DNA of 43,012 bases, from contig MNCI01008335.1 of assembly GCA_015680685.1 (NCBI GenBank), positions 1,361,092 through 1,404,103 of the forward strand, read 5' to 3'. Origin of the DNA: Gnetum montanum (taxonomy: Eukaryota; Streptophyta; Gnetopsida; Gnetales; Gnetaceae). Position 1 is the first letter of the stretch. Each line of letters starts with the position of its first letter. The notes beneath the pieces were generated by a model. That model had not been told where the DNA came from, searched no databases, and saw nothing but the letters and a program-made list of their open reading frames with translations. This document shows, piece after piece, positions 30,433 to 42,249 of this stretch. A program made the translations under genes and the position numbers.

Positions 30433-33288
30433 TCACATAGTTCCTGGTGACAGTGGTTTTGATAAGCCTTCACCAACTTCAAGTGCATGTGGTGGTTGAG
30501 GTAGTGGTTTTGGTTGTCTTGCAGTTGCTGCAACTTCTGAAGGCAATTGAAAAGCCTCCAAAAATGCCCTCATTTTATCTTCTTTACTTTTGGGATCGTT
30601 CACAGTCCAAGTGGCTTCACCAATGTGTGTGAAACATAAACATCCCAAGGACATGGAACTGTAGGAAATAGCTCCTTTAAATTGACAAACTAGGCAACAA
30701 ACTATTTCTGTTTGATATCAAATGCTCAAACTGATGCTTGTAGTTGCTAGTAGTTGTTCATTCATTAGGCTAAGTTCTTGGCAATAGAGTGTTACCCTTT
30801 AAAGCAGGTGTAAATAACTTCGAGTTCTGCATTTGCTGTTTCCAACTTTTGCTTTGTCTCTTTATGCGCCTTGAACTTGCCCTCGTATAAAGAATACAAG
30901 GTGGCAACTTGCTTCTCAAGGTCTGACTATGGCCTCCCAACTGTAAGCATGGCCAAGTTTGCATAACAAAGATTGGCTAGTTCCATATATTCTATCATTT
31001 CTTCAATTTGCAGCTCCTTGAGACGAATCTCAGCTTGGTTGTAGGCGTTTAATCCATCAAAGATGGGTTGCCATACCTCGCCTCCTTCCTTGAGCTGTTG
31101 GAGGGCTTAATTCATCTTAGCCTTTGCGACTTGGATTTCTTTCTTGTTAATTTCTTTTTGCAATCCCACTTGGTTCCTATAGTGATTTTTTACTTGTTCA
31201 AACTTGAGGGCCTCATTTTTCCAAGCGGTGATTTCAATGGCTAACTTCTGTCATAAGGCTCGAACTTCCTTTATTGATAGATTATGATTTTAGGTAGCCA
31301 ATCTTCTCACATTGGTGTTTACCCTAGCTAACTCCTCCTACTGTTAGTGGATAAAATATTTCATTTGTTGATTTTCAACACCAATATTACACAGGCGATG
31401 AACTTCTACGATCAACCCAACATTTTCTTGTCGGACCTCTACCAAGTCCTTGTTTAGATGATAAGAATGACCTTCCATTAAGGTCTTGTCAAAGATTGTC
31501 GACTCTCACTCGTACTCAACCTTTTGAAGCTTGGTTTGAAGCTATTGAAAAGCTTCATCTATGATGAGTTCATGGTTAAGTACAGCAAGATCGGCAAGTT
31601 GGGCCCTCAATTGGGCAACTTCCTCAGCTAAGTGTTGATTGTCTGCCTAAGCTGCTTCAAGTTGCCACTCTAGGATGAGGCACTTACCCTTTGTCGAGAG
31701 CAACTTCAACTAGGTTGCAGTGATGTTGTCTGAAAAGTCAAAGACATCCGAAAGTAGTTACCCGATTCCAACTAATTGGTCTAACAATTCTTCATATTGT
31801 GCTGCATTAAATCTGCTACGCTAAGTCCTTGCAGATGTCTACACATCTCTAAGCCCATGTACATCTGGTACAAGCGCCACAGGTACATTAAGAGCTACCA
31901 CGATCATATCAGCAACCACTTCTACCGCAACTTCCTATCCTTGGTGCTGCATTCTAGGACAGTTACCCCCTCACCTTCCTCCAAGTGCACCAAGAAAGTA
32001 GCAGCATTTCTTGAAATTTTTGGAAATAATTGTTGGGTCATTGATATCGTTACTTCTCGAGCACTAGGGTCTATTCTTGCGAGCACTTGTGTTTTCGTGG
32101 CAAAAAGCATCAACCTTGCCCTCTCTAGCAAGCTTACAGATCAAGCCACTTGTTCTAGATGGCTCAAGGCAGGGTGATACATAGAAGGGTCTCCACCACT
32201 ATTGGTTCCCGCTAGTTGCTCTTGTTGGTGCAAGAGCGATTGTCGGATCTCACATATGCGCTCTGCGACCATGCATCAGTCTAACCTTGTTACTTCTATA
32301 GGCAATGGAGGTGGTTGCTACTCTTCCTCCATTCATGTTGTGGTAGGTGTTTTATCTTTCATTATTTCATGCTACGAGGAAATTGGGGTGTGACGGAATG
32401 TCTCATTAGCATAGCATGCTATCCTTGCTCGTTTGAACAATTTTCTGATTAGGCAGGAAAAGGGCAAAGCTCGCCTTCCATGTTCATTTTCTACGAATCA
32501 TTTCTCAATTTCCAAAAAGAGTAACTCTGGAAGGTTGATAGAAAATTTTTCGCTTAGAGAAGCACATGCACGAGCAGAGAAGACGGTGATCTTTCTAGGT
32601 CTTACCGTTGGATTTAAGTGGTAAGATGCAATTTTGGAGTAAACTCTCTTTGCGGTGGTCAATGAGCCAAACGCCTTACGGTCTACCCCATAGCAGTGCC
32701 TGATCCACTCCCCTTTCACCTCAGGGTCTGGTTGTTTTGAAATTTCTACCACATCAGCCCTAGTCTTAGGCAACCTAAGAGCTTACACGATTACCTTCGT
32801 AGAGTAAGACACATGGATGTCCTTGATTCTTACTCGTGACCCTGGCTGCCGATTTGTCCAAAAGAGATAGGTTTTGCCTAAATACCATTCACCACTGAAC
32901 ACGATGATTGGCCACATAGGAGAATTGTGCAATCTAGTTCTAACTTCTTCTAGTGCATTTTCTAAAAATGGTCCAAAGTTTAATTCTTGATGGACCATTT
33001 GTTGTAGCTCTTTCGACTTGATAGTGTCAAGGTAAGCATTGGTCAAGGTGACCTCAAGTTGTGGCACTATTACTGGAGTCTTGTCCCCATGGATTGTTCT
33101 ATGAGGACTTCTTCTTCAAGAATATGACGAAAAAATTCCACGTTAGGTTCTTCGTGGAGAGGGCCAGTTGCATGTGAGCCCTCTATGTGCTCCTTAGGTT
33201 ACATGCCCTGTTCCCTTCCAATTCTAGGTCGCTTGTCCCAAGGTTGTGATAGCCCTTCTTCCCTTAGATGCCCCAGTTTAGGTGCCAT
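30433..33288 (-). pseudogene. accessory ORF of copy D, frameshifted
   Basis: Start ATGGCACCTAAACTG at 33288, after the candidate intron. The N-terminus has a basic run (WDKRPRIGR) that could be a nuclear signal. The folded domain is split over two frames: 33067-32783 (HQELNFGPFLENALEEV, SGEWYLGKTYLFWTN) and 32773-32498 (PEVKGEWIRHCYGVDRKAF, INLPELLFLEIEK). A coiled-coil stretch with many stops covers about 32100-30700. The C-terminus is readable at 30654-30433 (ATWTVNDPKSKEDKMRAFLE ... SPGTM, TGA). Domain order matches copies A-C. It lies between integrase and the 3' LTR, where Athila/Tat-type Ty3/gypsy elements carry extra ORFs. Function unknown. Confidence 0.6.
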
Positions 33289-33352
33289 CTATAGTCACAG
33301 CATAGCCACGAATTAAAATGTGTGTGTGTTTCTCAAAATGGCAATAATATAC
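33289..33352 (-). other. candidate 64-nt mini-intron directly before the aORF ATG (copy D)
   Basis: Donor GGAAG|GTATATTATT and acceptor GTGACTATAG|ATGGC. No TACTAA; a TTTTAAT sequence may serve as branch site. A second donor-like site, CAGAG|GTATGATC, lies further upstream near 33577. Confidence 0.5.
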
Positions 33353-33719
33353 CTTCCCATTATGGCTAGGCTATGACAGTGACACGTGCATCCTGTTTGA
33401 TCTAAGGTGGTATAAATCGTTACACGTGGCTTCTCGAAGTGTAGTTGAAGAGTTAAAAATAATGAAATATGATGAATTAAAACTAATTCTTTGATTAGCC
33501 CTAAGAGGCATTAAGTCTTTGATTAGCCATACTATCACAATATATAGAATCCTGGGCCCCCACGAAGCAGATCATACCTCTGGTAGCAAAAGTATGAAAG
33601 AACGGTTGGATTTGGACAAACAATAGGAAGGTTATGTGCTCATGAAGGAGATTGGACGCAGAAAAAATTGAAAAACTCCCCTAGTTTTATGAAAAAATGG
33701 ATAAAATTCAAAGGCACGA
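33353..33719 (-). other. aORF leader of copy D
   Basis: Between the internal TATA and the intron donor; no ORF. It contains GCTTCGTGGGGGCCCAGG near 33550-33567, which resembles the PPT-like word, and a ~26-bp near repeat (TAATCAAAGA-TTA) near 33490-33530. Confidence 0.4.
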
Positions 33720-33850
33720 TGCACATATATATAGTAGTGTGTAATTGTGTTGACAGGGCCACATAAACGGGGCTGCGTAAATGCATGGGGATGCCTATAC
33801 GGGGCCTAGTTGACGCAGCTGTCCAGTGATGTTGACCACTAGTGACTGAT
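33720..33850 (-). promoter_or_regulatory. internal U3-like promoter of copy D
   Basis: Reading on the - strand: GTCAACATCACTGGACAGCT, GCGTCAACTAGGCCCCGTAT, CCCATGCATTTACGCAGCCC, GTTTATGTGGCCCTGTCAAC, then TATATATATG at about 33723-33732. The order of GTCAAC, GGCC and CATGCAT words parallels the U3 of this element's own 3' LTR (30185-30045). It lies about 430 bp before the accessory ORF start. Confidence 0.5.
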
Positions 33851-35375
33851 CAAGTAAAGGCCTAAATCTATAAATTTTAGCACAAAATTGAAGTCATTTG
33901 AGAGCTCAAAGACCCAAGAATAGCATGAAACAAAGAGAAAGGGATGTTGGTTTCAAAAGAAGAGTCAAATTCATGAGAACATCATAATATGGAGCTTGGG
34001 CGATTGAGAGCCTCATGATGGACAACATAGATACGTTCAATGAATTATATCAAAGGAGTAGGAGATTAATAAGTGAAACCAAAGGATATGTAAGTGGGTC
34101 CTCCTCATAGTAGGCTCCGACCTTGTTTGCCATTGCACATCTTTAACTTAGGAGTCCGTGGATCCCATAGTTAATTAATGGCCACTAAGAGTTAATACTC
34201 ATATCCCCGAGAACCAACTAAAGGATTTACCAGTACCAACAAACCAAGATACACGATCAAAACATGAAATCGACAGTGAGGTGAGTAACAGAGAGCAACT
34301 GATGAGGGGGAGAGTATGTGGAATGGAGTTCCAAGGTTAAGATTGATAAAGTCCCTTTGTGAAGCTTGTGGTTAAGTGACCTGATAAGAATCTATTCCAG
34401 GTTTGGATCAAGATCGACCATTTCCAATGATGTCATAGTGATGGACTAATACCAACCCATCCACTTAAGACATACACATGCCCTTAGAGACCAAATCTGA
34501 TTCCTTATAGGGAAGAAAAGGGAAGTAGGAAGTAAGGAGGGGCCTTAGTTAGAGGGGACCTTCAAGCCTGGGTAACATGGCTTTCTAGTCCCATAACCAG
34601 TGCTTTTAGCCCATTATTTGATCCAAGGAGTGTGCTTTGAATTCCCATTATTATTATTATTATTTTTTGAATAGGAACGACACCATGCAAGGATATATTG
34701 GTTGGTCCAAGGGATGTGCTTTGAATTCCCATTATTGTTTGTTTGTTTTTTTTTCAAATGGGAACCACACCATGCAAGGACATGTTAGCTTCTTGTTATT
34801 TGTCGACACAGAACGGGAAGGAATCCTTGAGGACAACAATGCACAAGAGATCGTAGGAGAATAAGTAGTCCATCACATCCCCTTGAAGTCACACCCTATT
34901 CCTTACCACTTAGATCTTTCCCAATTCTGAAATCCACCAAGGTGAAAGATTTATTGGAGTTGATTAACAGAAAAGGGACTATATTTCTCTTGATCATGGG
35001 GCACCATAGAAAAGTGTGAGTGGTCAAATGTCATGGATCCACTACTTGTTGCATGAAAGAAAGTATACCTTAGTTTTTTGAGACCAAAATGCTAAGGTAA
35101 GAACTAGATATAATAGGCAAACCATAATATGAAAACCACCTTTAGGAGCACCTACCACACCATTACATCCTGTGGCAATAATTCAGCTTATTAGCGAAAA
35201 CAAAACAAAGGAAAACAAAACAACTAAAAATATAATAAAGGTATATATATATAAAAGAAAAAGTAAGTAAGAATTGTTAAATGTAAGAACGATGGTGTAA
35301 AACAAAAAATATAGAAAGGAACTAAGAAGCCAGGACAACTATTTTAGCATGGGAAGCGATTTCCCCCACGACTAA
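33851..35375 (-). repeat. spacer of copy D
   Basis: Follows the integrase end. It contains the conserved block at 34540-34605 shared with copies B and E, and the GGGTGTGACTTCAAGGGGA word near 34890 shared with copy A. A 30-40 bp sub-repeat (TTGAATTCCCATTATT with CACCATGCAAGGA) occurs twice at about 34625-34790. A GTCGTGGGGG word at 35363-35372 equals the PPT-like core of copy A. Non-coding. Confidence 0.55.
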
Positions 35376-35449
35376 GCATAGAGGAGGAGGTTCGAAAGAT
35401 GGAATGTGGCTAACCACTTGGCGAAGTGGTAGCAACACTAGTTTGATGT

Positions 35450-36700
35450 AGTTTATGGAAGGGTTTCAATTGTTGCATGTTGACCAACTGCGTTTGTGTT
35501 GGATCTTTAGCTTTGTGTATAAGTAGGGCCTCGGATGGAAAGGTCTCAGAAACAATATAAGGTACCTCCCACAATGTTTGAGACTTAGTCTATTGCGGCA
35601 CATGTGTGGGGTTCCAATAGAGAACCTTATCTCCATGTTGAAATGTTACCTTTCGAATCCTAAGGTCATGAGGTTGTTTGTTATATGCCTTATGCACCTC
35701 ATTTGATCATAGGGCTACTAATAGATTCTCATCCAGCACATTCAAGTTGATGAGCCGTTCTCATTGTGCTAGGGAAAAGTTAAGACCTAAGTCACTTGCA
35801 GTGGATAGTGTTTAGAGTTTTTCCTGAATGGGGAGCATTGGTAGTTTTCCATACACCAACTCGTAAGGTGAGTAGCCTATAGGACGTTTCCATGTTGAGT
35901 GGTAGGCCCAGAGGATGTCGTTAAGTTTTGTGCTCCAATCCCTCCTATATTTGCTAAATGTCCTAATTAGGATCTTTGTAATCTCCCAGTTTGTGACTTC
36001 GGCTTGCCCATTGGCTTGGGGGTGATAGGGTGTTGTTAGTTTATGTTCTACCCCCAAATGTTGCATGAGTTTACTAAAAGTAGCACTCATGAAGTGAGTG
36101 CCATTATCTGAAATGAGTGCATGTGGCATCCCAAACCTATTCAAGATTTGTTGTTGAACAAATCGCGCAGCCGTGGTTGAGGAACAGTTGGTGACAACTG
36201 CCACTTTTGCCCACTTTGTACAGTAGTCCACCGTGACAATAATGTACACCTTCCCATTTAACATGGGTGCGATGGTGCCCATGAAATCAATGCCCCAAAT
36301 ATCAAAGGGCTCTAGTGGCTGAATCCACTGTTGAGGTCCCTCCATTCTTACCGTCATCCCACCATTATTTTAACATTAGTCATAGGAGTGGATGAACCAT
36401 TAAGCATCTCTGAAGAGTGTAGGCTAGTAGTATCTTGCGAGCTGGATCTTAATGGCCATGCACCTTCCTACATAATGGCCCCCACAAGGGCTATCATGAG
36501 CATCATGAAGGATGCATAGTTGATTTGCATCAGGGACGCACCATCGAACCTAGCCATCCGCACACACCTTGTAAAGGTGTCCATTGATTTCCATGAACTA
36601 TTTGGCTTTATGAAGAAACTGTTGTTTCTTCCAATGATCCAACTCCTTTGGTAGTTCTTGTGTAAGAAGATAGGTAAGGATGTCGTGAAACCAATTTGAT
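35450..36700 (-). pseudogene. integrase domain of pol, copy D
   Basis: Open from 36357 to 35812. The catalytic triad can be seen: Asp in WGIDFMG, Asp in LISDNGTHF, Glu in GQAEVTN, with the spacing expected of D,D(35)E integrases. HPQANGQAEVTN, WAYHSTWKRPIGYSPYELVY and the downstream LWEVPYIVSE-type C-terminal segment (to about 35450, with stops) place it with non-chromodomain Ty3/gypsy elements, close to the Athila/Tat type. The zinc-binding N-terminal part (36700-36360) has stops. Integrase inserts the cDNA into the genome. Confidence 0.78.
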
Positions 36701-36719
36701 CCTATGGGTGCCTCCTTTG

Positions 36720-38110
36720 CAATTTTTCTAGCAAAGAGGAGTTCATTTGGAAACTGGTCAAACAGTGGGCTCTCCTCCTTGCTGTCTCATCATAACTGAG
36801 ACAAGTGATCAACAACCACATTCTTAGTTCCCTTTTTTTCTACCATAGTAAGATCGAATTCTTGAAGGATCGTATGACATGGGGGCTCACCGTTGGTTTG
36901 TTCATAAGGAACCAGATGACATTGTGGTTCGTATGCACAAACACCTTGTATCTGAGCACATAGTGTCAGAACTTTTCCAAGGTGAACACCACTACCATTA
37001 ATTTCTTTTCAATGGTGGTGTAATTTAGCTAAGCATCCACAATACTTCAACTGGCATAGTGGATGTACTATGGACATTTTTGGTCATCCAACTGCATGAG
37101 CACGGCTCCCAATGCATAATTAGATGCATCTGTCATGATGTGAAATGGTCTAGACAAATCGAGTGCTTGTAGAATTGGAGTCTCCATGAGTTTTTGCTTC
37201 AACGTTTAGAATGTAGATTCACATTCCCTAGTCTAGACAAACGGAGTATCTTTCTTTGTCAACTCCACCAACGACTTGGCAATCTTCAAGAAATTCTTGA
37301 TGAAGCACCGATAGTAAATAGTGTGTCCAAGGAATGACCGAACATCCCTTACAATTCCCAGCTGATTGGTAATTCCTTAGATAACCCTGATTTTCTTAGG
37401 ATTCACTTTGATCCCTGCTTGTGAGATTTGATGCCCCAAAACAATGTCTTCTTGGACCATTAGGTGGCTCTTTTGCTAATTAAGCCATAAGTTAGTTTCT
37501 ACACATTGCTTCAAAACCTACTCAAGGCAGTCCAAGGCTTGCTTGAATGTTGCTCCATAGGTGGAGAAGTCATCCATAAACACTTCTACATCATTACTAA
37601 TTTGTTCTTGGAAGATGCTGAGGACAAGGTGTTGGAAGGTTATGGGTGCATTGCACAGGCCAAAGGGCATCTTCCTGTATGCGAAAGTCCCCTAGGGACT
37701 TGTAAACATTATCTTGGCTTGGTTCTTTCGCGCAATCTAGATTTGGTTATAGCCACTGTAACCATCCAAGAAGCTGTAGTAACAATGCCCCAAAATGGTA
37801 TCCAACACCTGGTCCACAAATGGAAGTGGAAAATGATCCTTAAAGGTTGCCATATTTAGTAATTGAAAATTGATACAGACTCTCCATTTGCCACCCTTTT
37901 TGGCACAATAATGAGTGGGTTGACCCACTCGCTATCCACAATGGGGTAAATGAATCATGCCTTCAGCAATTGCTCAATTTCATCCTTGACGATTTGTTTA
38001 AGTTTGGGATTTAATCATCTTTGCGACTATCATCATGACTTCATGGAAGGGTCGATATAAATTCGATGTTGGCATACCCTAGGATCAATCCTTGTCAACT
38101 CAGGATATGA
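36720..38110 (-). pseudogene. reverse transcriptase and RNase H domains of pol, copy D
   Basis: RT: KKGGKWRVCINFQLLN, DHFPLPFVDQVLDTI and SFLDGYSGYNQI (first catalytic Asp) are at about 37900-37737. MPFGLCNAPITFQ lies near 37660 and the FMDDFST active-site motif near 37570. RNase H: TDASNYALGAVLMQ near 37125, then TTIEKKLMVVVF and FVHTNHNV near 36950-37020. Stops within RT and RNase H, often TAG or TAA, inactivate it. In life these domains copy element RNA into DNA in the particle. Confidence 0.78.
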
Positions 38111-38508
38111 CCATGCAAAGGCAATCAACCACTTGTTCACCATCCTTAGTAGCTTCTTTTTTTTCTCTAGAGCAAGAGTGGCATTAATTATTACCAGCTT
38201 ACCATTCTGCAAGAATGCATATTCCAGATTGGTTAGTAAAGGTTTTAGTTCTAGGGGCTCTTGTTTAAATCTTTCAGGGATTTGTAGCTTTCCCCAATCA
38301 GTATCATCATTAGTAGTGGAAAGTTGTTGATGAACCTATTCCAGTTCATCCATGCTCCTCATATAGGCACATACAAGGCTCTCAAAGGATTCCATGCATA
38401 GGGTACTACTATCAGAATCAGTAGTCAACCATTAGGTGCCTTCTTGGTTAGTGGTGCTGTATACAGGCATTGTTGAATTTGTGATTCTGCGGCACATCGA
38501 CTGCATAC

Positions 38509-38982
38509 TTAAATGGATGCTCGCTTAATGGACCAAAGTTGTTGCACATAGTTGCACCCGAAGTCACTGTACGTGATGCATGGAACATGCTTCTTCTCGA
38601 CCTTCCCAAAAGGATTTTCCTTAGAAATTTCAAGGGAGAGATCTTGAAGTCCCAAACGTGCATCCACCGTTCTGAGCCATGCTCTTTCCATTATAATGGG
38701 GAAGTCCCCCTTACAATTATTGACATGGATTACTAGGAAATCAACAAGGTAGGACCACTCATAAATGATGGTCACAATATCTTCTACCAATCCCAAGGGA
38801 ATAGTAATGGATTGGTCTACCAACTCGAGCCAAATGTTGCTTTTCTTCAACGGGGGCAAGTTCCAAGTCTTGTACATATAATGTGAAATTAGATTAACAC
38901 CTAACATTGAATCCAAAAGAGCTTCACATGCCTTTTTTCCTACTACTTGAAGGTATATGAGGGGGCTTCTTGGATCAACCAA
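38509..38982 (-). pseudogene. retroviral-type aspartic protease region, copy D
   Basis: A 157-codon open stretch with ACEALLDSMLGVNLIS, where active proteases of this type have DSG; the Gly is replaced by Met here. Flap-side and C-terminal parts (DFLVIHVNNCKGDFPIIMER, WLRTVDARL) fit plant Ty3/gypsy protease regions. It lies between gag and RT as expected. Probably inactive. Confidence 0.65.
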
Positions 38983-39059
38983 TTTCCAAGGGAGATGACC
39001 TACCTTGATCTAGTCTATCAAAGCATGTGTTAACATGACAGTTTGCACTTTGGAAGGCA

Positions 39060-40990
39060 TTTGGTTCGAAGGTCAGTCAAAGGATTGAGCGTCAGAGGTA
39101 GTTGGAGATGCAAGGGCATTGGCCGTAGGTGAGTGTGAGGGTGTGTTTAGGTTATTAGGCTAGAAAAAGGGACATTTCCGTGGTTTTGATTCCAACCCGC
39201 TTAGCTAAGAAGCTGGTTGTAAATTGATGACCCTTGTGGCATTACATTACTGTGGCTATGGAGGTATCTCTCCCTGCATGGGTGGAGCAGGAGGTAGCTG
39301 AGTTGAGGGCTAATGGATAGGTGTGGCAGAAGAAGGTAGTGGAGGATAGTGCAAATGTGGGTTTTCCCCTTAGGTGACAGAGATTGTGCCTAGAAGTATT
39401 ATGGAGGATGGTAATGATTTTGGAAGGTCAAGTGACTAGAAGAGTCCTGCAGGAAGATTGGCTGTTGAATGTAGTACCCATAAGGATCTGGTTTTCGGTA
39501 AGGGTATTGTTACATTAGGGTGGCATCCTCCACGATTGTGGGTGTTTCCATTACTGGTAGTGCTCATATAGTTTCGGCGGAGCTTCACTTCAATAATATC
39601 CTTGTTGTTGGTGGAACTACCTGGAATTGCCTTGGGGATAAGGATCTCTGGGGTGTTTGCCTTTTTGCTAAGTGAGGATTTAGAGAGTACACCCTAGACT
39701 CTTGCAAATGTGACACCATGGGGCAACATCCCTTAGGATGTTCGTATTGGCATATGTCACATCCATCGTCTTCCTCGGTGTTAGAGTCTGCAACTTATCC
39801 TACCGCAACAACTTTGCCCTTACCTTTGTGGTAGGCATGTTTAGCTTCTTTTCTCCTTTGTCAATCCTGATTATTACTCTATTCTTTAGATTCTTCTATG
39901 ATTTTTAGAACACTTTAGAATTTTTCATCCAAAGAATCCCACATCTTGTCCACCTTGGTCGAAATTTTAGAAGTGAATTTTTGTATGGGCAAGGCCTTCC
40001 TGTTCACCATTGCATCCAATGGTGATTCCTCCTCATCTTCACAGAATCAGACTTCCCTCTTCTGAATGGAAGGATCTTGATTATATTCCTTTGCACTTTT
40101 CTGCTTTCATAGTTCTCCCTCTTCCTTGGCTACCTACTCAATTAATCGCTGAAGCTAATGAGCCATTAACTCGGATAGCTGTCCTTGAGTGTAAATGATA
40201 AGAGTCTTTCTTAATTCGAAACGGAGCCCATCTATGACATGGAAAAGTTGTTCTTGCTAAGAGTAGCCATGACTAGGGCATTGATGCAACAATGAGTAAT
40301 ATTTGCCCATGGCTGCATCCAAGGGTTCATGGCTACCTTGTTTCCACCCTTGAATTTTTCATCTCAGATTAGACACTCTAGAGTAAGTTTAGTATTTGTC
40401 ATTAAAGAGCTTCAACATCATACTCAATCACCTAATTGATTCTGGCTCCAAAGAGCGGTACCAGCTTTTTGCTTCCTTGATGAGTGTTTAGGGGAACAAT
40501 TTGAGTTTCTACCATTCATTTTCAATATTCTGTAGGATGCAAGCATCATGAAGTGCTTGTAGGTGAGTCTACGGATCATAATTATATCCCCCTTCAAATC
40601 TGGGGATGTTATTCATATCAAGGTGCTTGATCCGGCTATCTCTCAAGTGTTTCGTAGGTATTTGAACTACCTTTGCTATGTTGAGCATGCTTCAAGTGGC
40701 AAGCAATGGTTCATCAAAGTCATGGTCTCGATGATGGCCATGGCGTCTATGATGGTCTCTGCTACCTCTCCTTTCATAACGGTGAGCCTCTCGTGACTGC
40801 CCACGCCCTTGGTCACGATGTCCCTATTGGCCTCCTTAATCATGTTGGTCTCTATGATCACCATCATCATGATCTTTCCTATGACAGTTACGGTCTGAGT
40901 TAGAACCTAATGAACATAAGGTGGAACGAGAGGATAGAGAAGAGGGGGGAGAACTGCCACCCCCACGGTGTCGATTACCTCCTTTTCCAT
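39060..40990 (-). pseudogene. gag of copy D, frameshifted
   Basis: A capsid-like pattern can be read across frames at about 40640-40000: IPRFEGGYNYDP, EAKSWYRSLEPESI, KYYSLLHQCPSHGYS, VIDGLRFELRKTL. The last two match the gag of copy A (1-200). The zinc-knuckle-like motif CDICQYEHPKGCC is at 39761-39723. A Pro-rich tail follows (about 39600-39100). Stops and at least one frameshift are present. The 5' end is cut by the copy E LTR at 41000, without a primer-binding site. Confidence 0.65.
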
Positions 40991-40999
40991 GATGACGAC

Positions 41000-41773
41000 T
41001 GATGAGTGGCTAGGTACCCCTACACTCAACCATACAAATACGAGCATTTCACACACGATCCGAGCTAACTCCAAGGACCAAGTGCTTATGCACCTTAATG
41101 GAACACTTAGGGTTGATCAATCGTTATCTTCCCAAACTTACTTGTATTGTCACGGTTGTATGATTAAGTAAGCTTGAGGTATATGATTTTTATAGCTTTT
41201 TGTATTTTTATATCTTTTGCTAATAAAGGAGAGGGAGAGAGAACTAAGTGGCTAACTTACATTAACTATTCATTAACTAGTTTCTAAATGTTCCTAACAC
41301 CCATATCCGTTCCCACTTGCTGTACACATCCTGAACTAGTGCAACGCTACTGGGATTACCAAACGCTAATTGTTACTGGGTTACCAAGCGCTACACGCAT
41401 GCTCGAAGTGGTAGTACTGAGTGTATTTAACTAAGGGGGTTGAAGGTTAAGAGAGATATTAATTAACTAGGAAATCATTAAATAATAATTAGTTACTAAT
41501 TAGCTTAATTTGTATGCTGCAAGGTTTATCATAAAGTTCATCTTTATTTTCGTACACAAAATTGTGCTCAGGTACAAATTACTCAAATAAAGATCTGTTC
41601 ACTCTATGACTCCTACTGCGGGCACACAGAAATAATTCTAACTTTGGATGGAAAAACTACAAGAGTTTGGCTAAATGTCTAAATCTAATTGTATGGGAAC
41701 CAAGGGCACCGCCTCTTATTTATAGAAGATGAGGCAGGACGTGATATCACGTACACGATATCACGGTTTATCA
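41000..41773 (-). mobile_element. LTR of copy E (774 bp, TGATAAACC...CTCATCA)
   Basis: The PPT-like GTCATGGGGTTA is directly upstream (from 41774). U3 has a GATATC palindrome and TATA box. R/U5 landmarks are AACTCTTGTAGTTTTTCCAT near 41660 and GGTTGAGTGTAGGGGTACCT near 41010-41030, close to the LTR of copy A. The next bases are copy D gag, so this LTR reads as the 3' LTR of an element nested in copy D. Confidence 0.75.
41717..41765 (-). promoter_or_regulatory. LTR promoter of copy E with GATATC palindrome and TATA box
   Basis: CGTGATATCGTGTACGTGAT followed by ATCACG spans about 41740-41765, a palindrome around GTAC with two mismatched pairs. TATAAATA lies at 41724-41717. Same layout as 5938-5983 and 2753-2794. 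Confidence 0.6.
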
Positions 41774-42063
41774 TAACCCCATGACTAAATGAAAACTCAT
41801 CCTTGGGTTCCTTACAAAATATTGGGAAGGTATGGGATTATTGACTTGAATGACAACTAATGGTGAATGGGATGACATGTGAACGGATCAACATTACAAT
41901 ACATGGCAACATTAGTGTTCATGACTATAAAAGTGAACACTATACACAATTAACATCCAGCCTTATTTGGCAACTAAGAGAGAAGAGAGAGAGAGAAAAG
42001 GAGAAGACCTGTTGCTGCCGACCCCAAGATTGCACCTTTCGTTGTTCATCCATAGCCGCGCTA
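41774..42063 (-). repeat. 3' UTR/PPT of copy E joined to a deleted accessory ORF
   Basis: 41774-41960 is 3' UTR, similar to 11060-11220 (TTCACTTTTATAGTCATGAA and GTATTGTAATGTTGAT words). Beyond about 41960 comes a GA-rich run (41980-42005) and then the remains of the ORF start. Almost the whole aORF body is missing. Confidence 0.5.
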
Positions 42064-42150
42064 TTAATCTTGTTCCTTGCACAAACGTTTTAGCACCAAT
42101 CCATCCTGAGTGTTTCCTCTAGGTCTAGTCCATTGTTGTATGATTGCCAT
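42064..42150 (-). pseudogene. accessory ORF start of copy E (28-codon remnant)
   Basis: ATGGCAATCATACAACAATG at 42150 opens a 28-codon frame (MAIIQQWTRPRGNTQDG...) ending in TAA at 42064. It sits after the candidate intron exactly as in the other copies, but the domain and coiled-coil are deleted. Confidence 0.45.
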
Positions 42151-42210
42151 CTGCACACACAACACAGTCACATATGAGCCAGGATAAGCAAATCACAATA
42201 TAGTTGATAC
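42151..42210 (-). other. candidate 60-nt mini-intron directly before the aORF ATG (copy E)
   Basis: Donor GGCAAG|GTATCAACT and acceptor TGTGTGTGCAG|ATGGC. Same position and size class as in copies A, B and D. Confidence 0.5.
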
Positions 42211-42249
42211 CTTGCCTCGGTGTAAGGTTCATTGGCTGAGTTGTGATAT

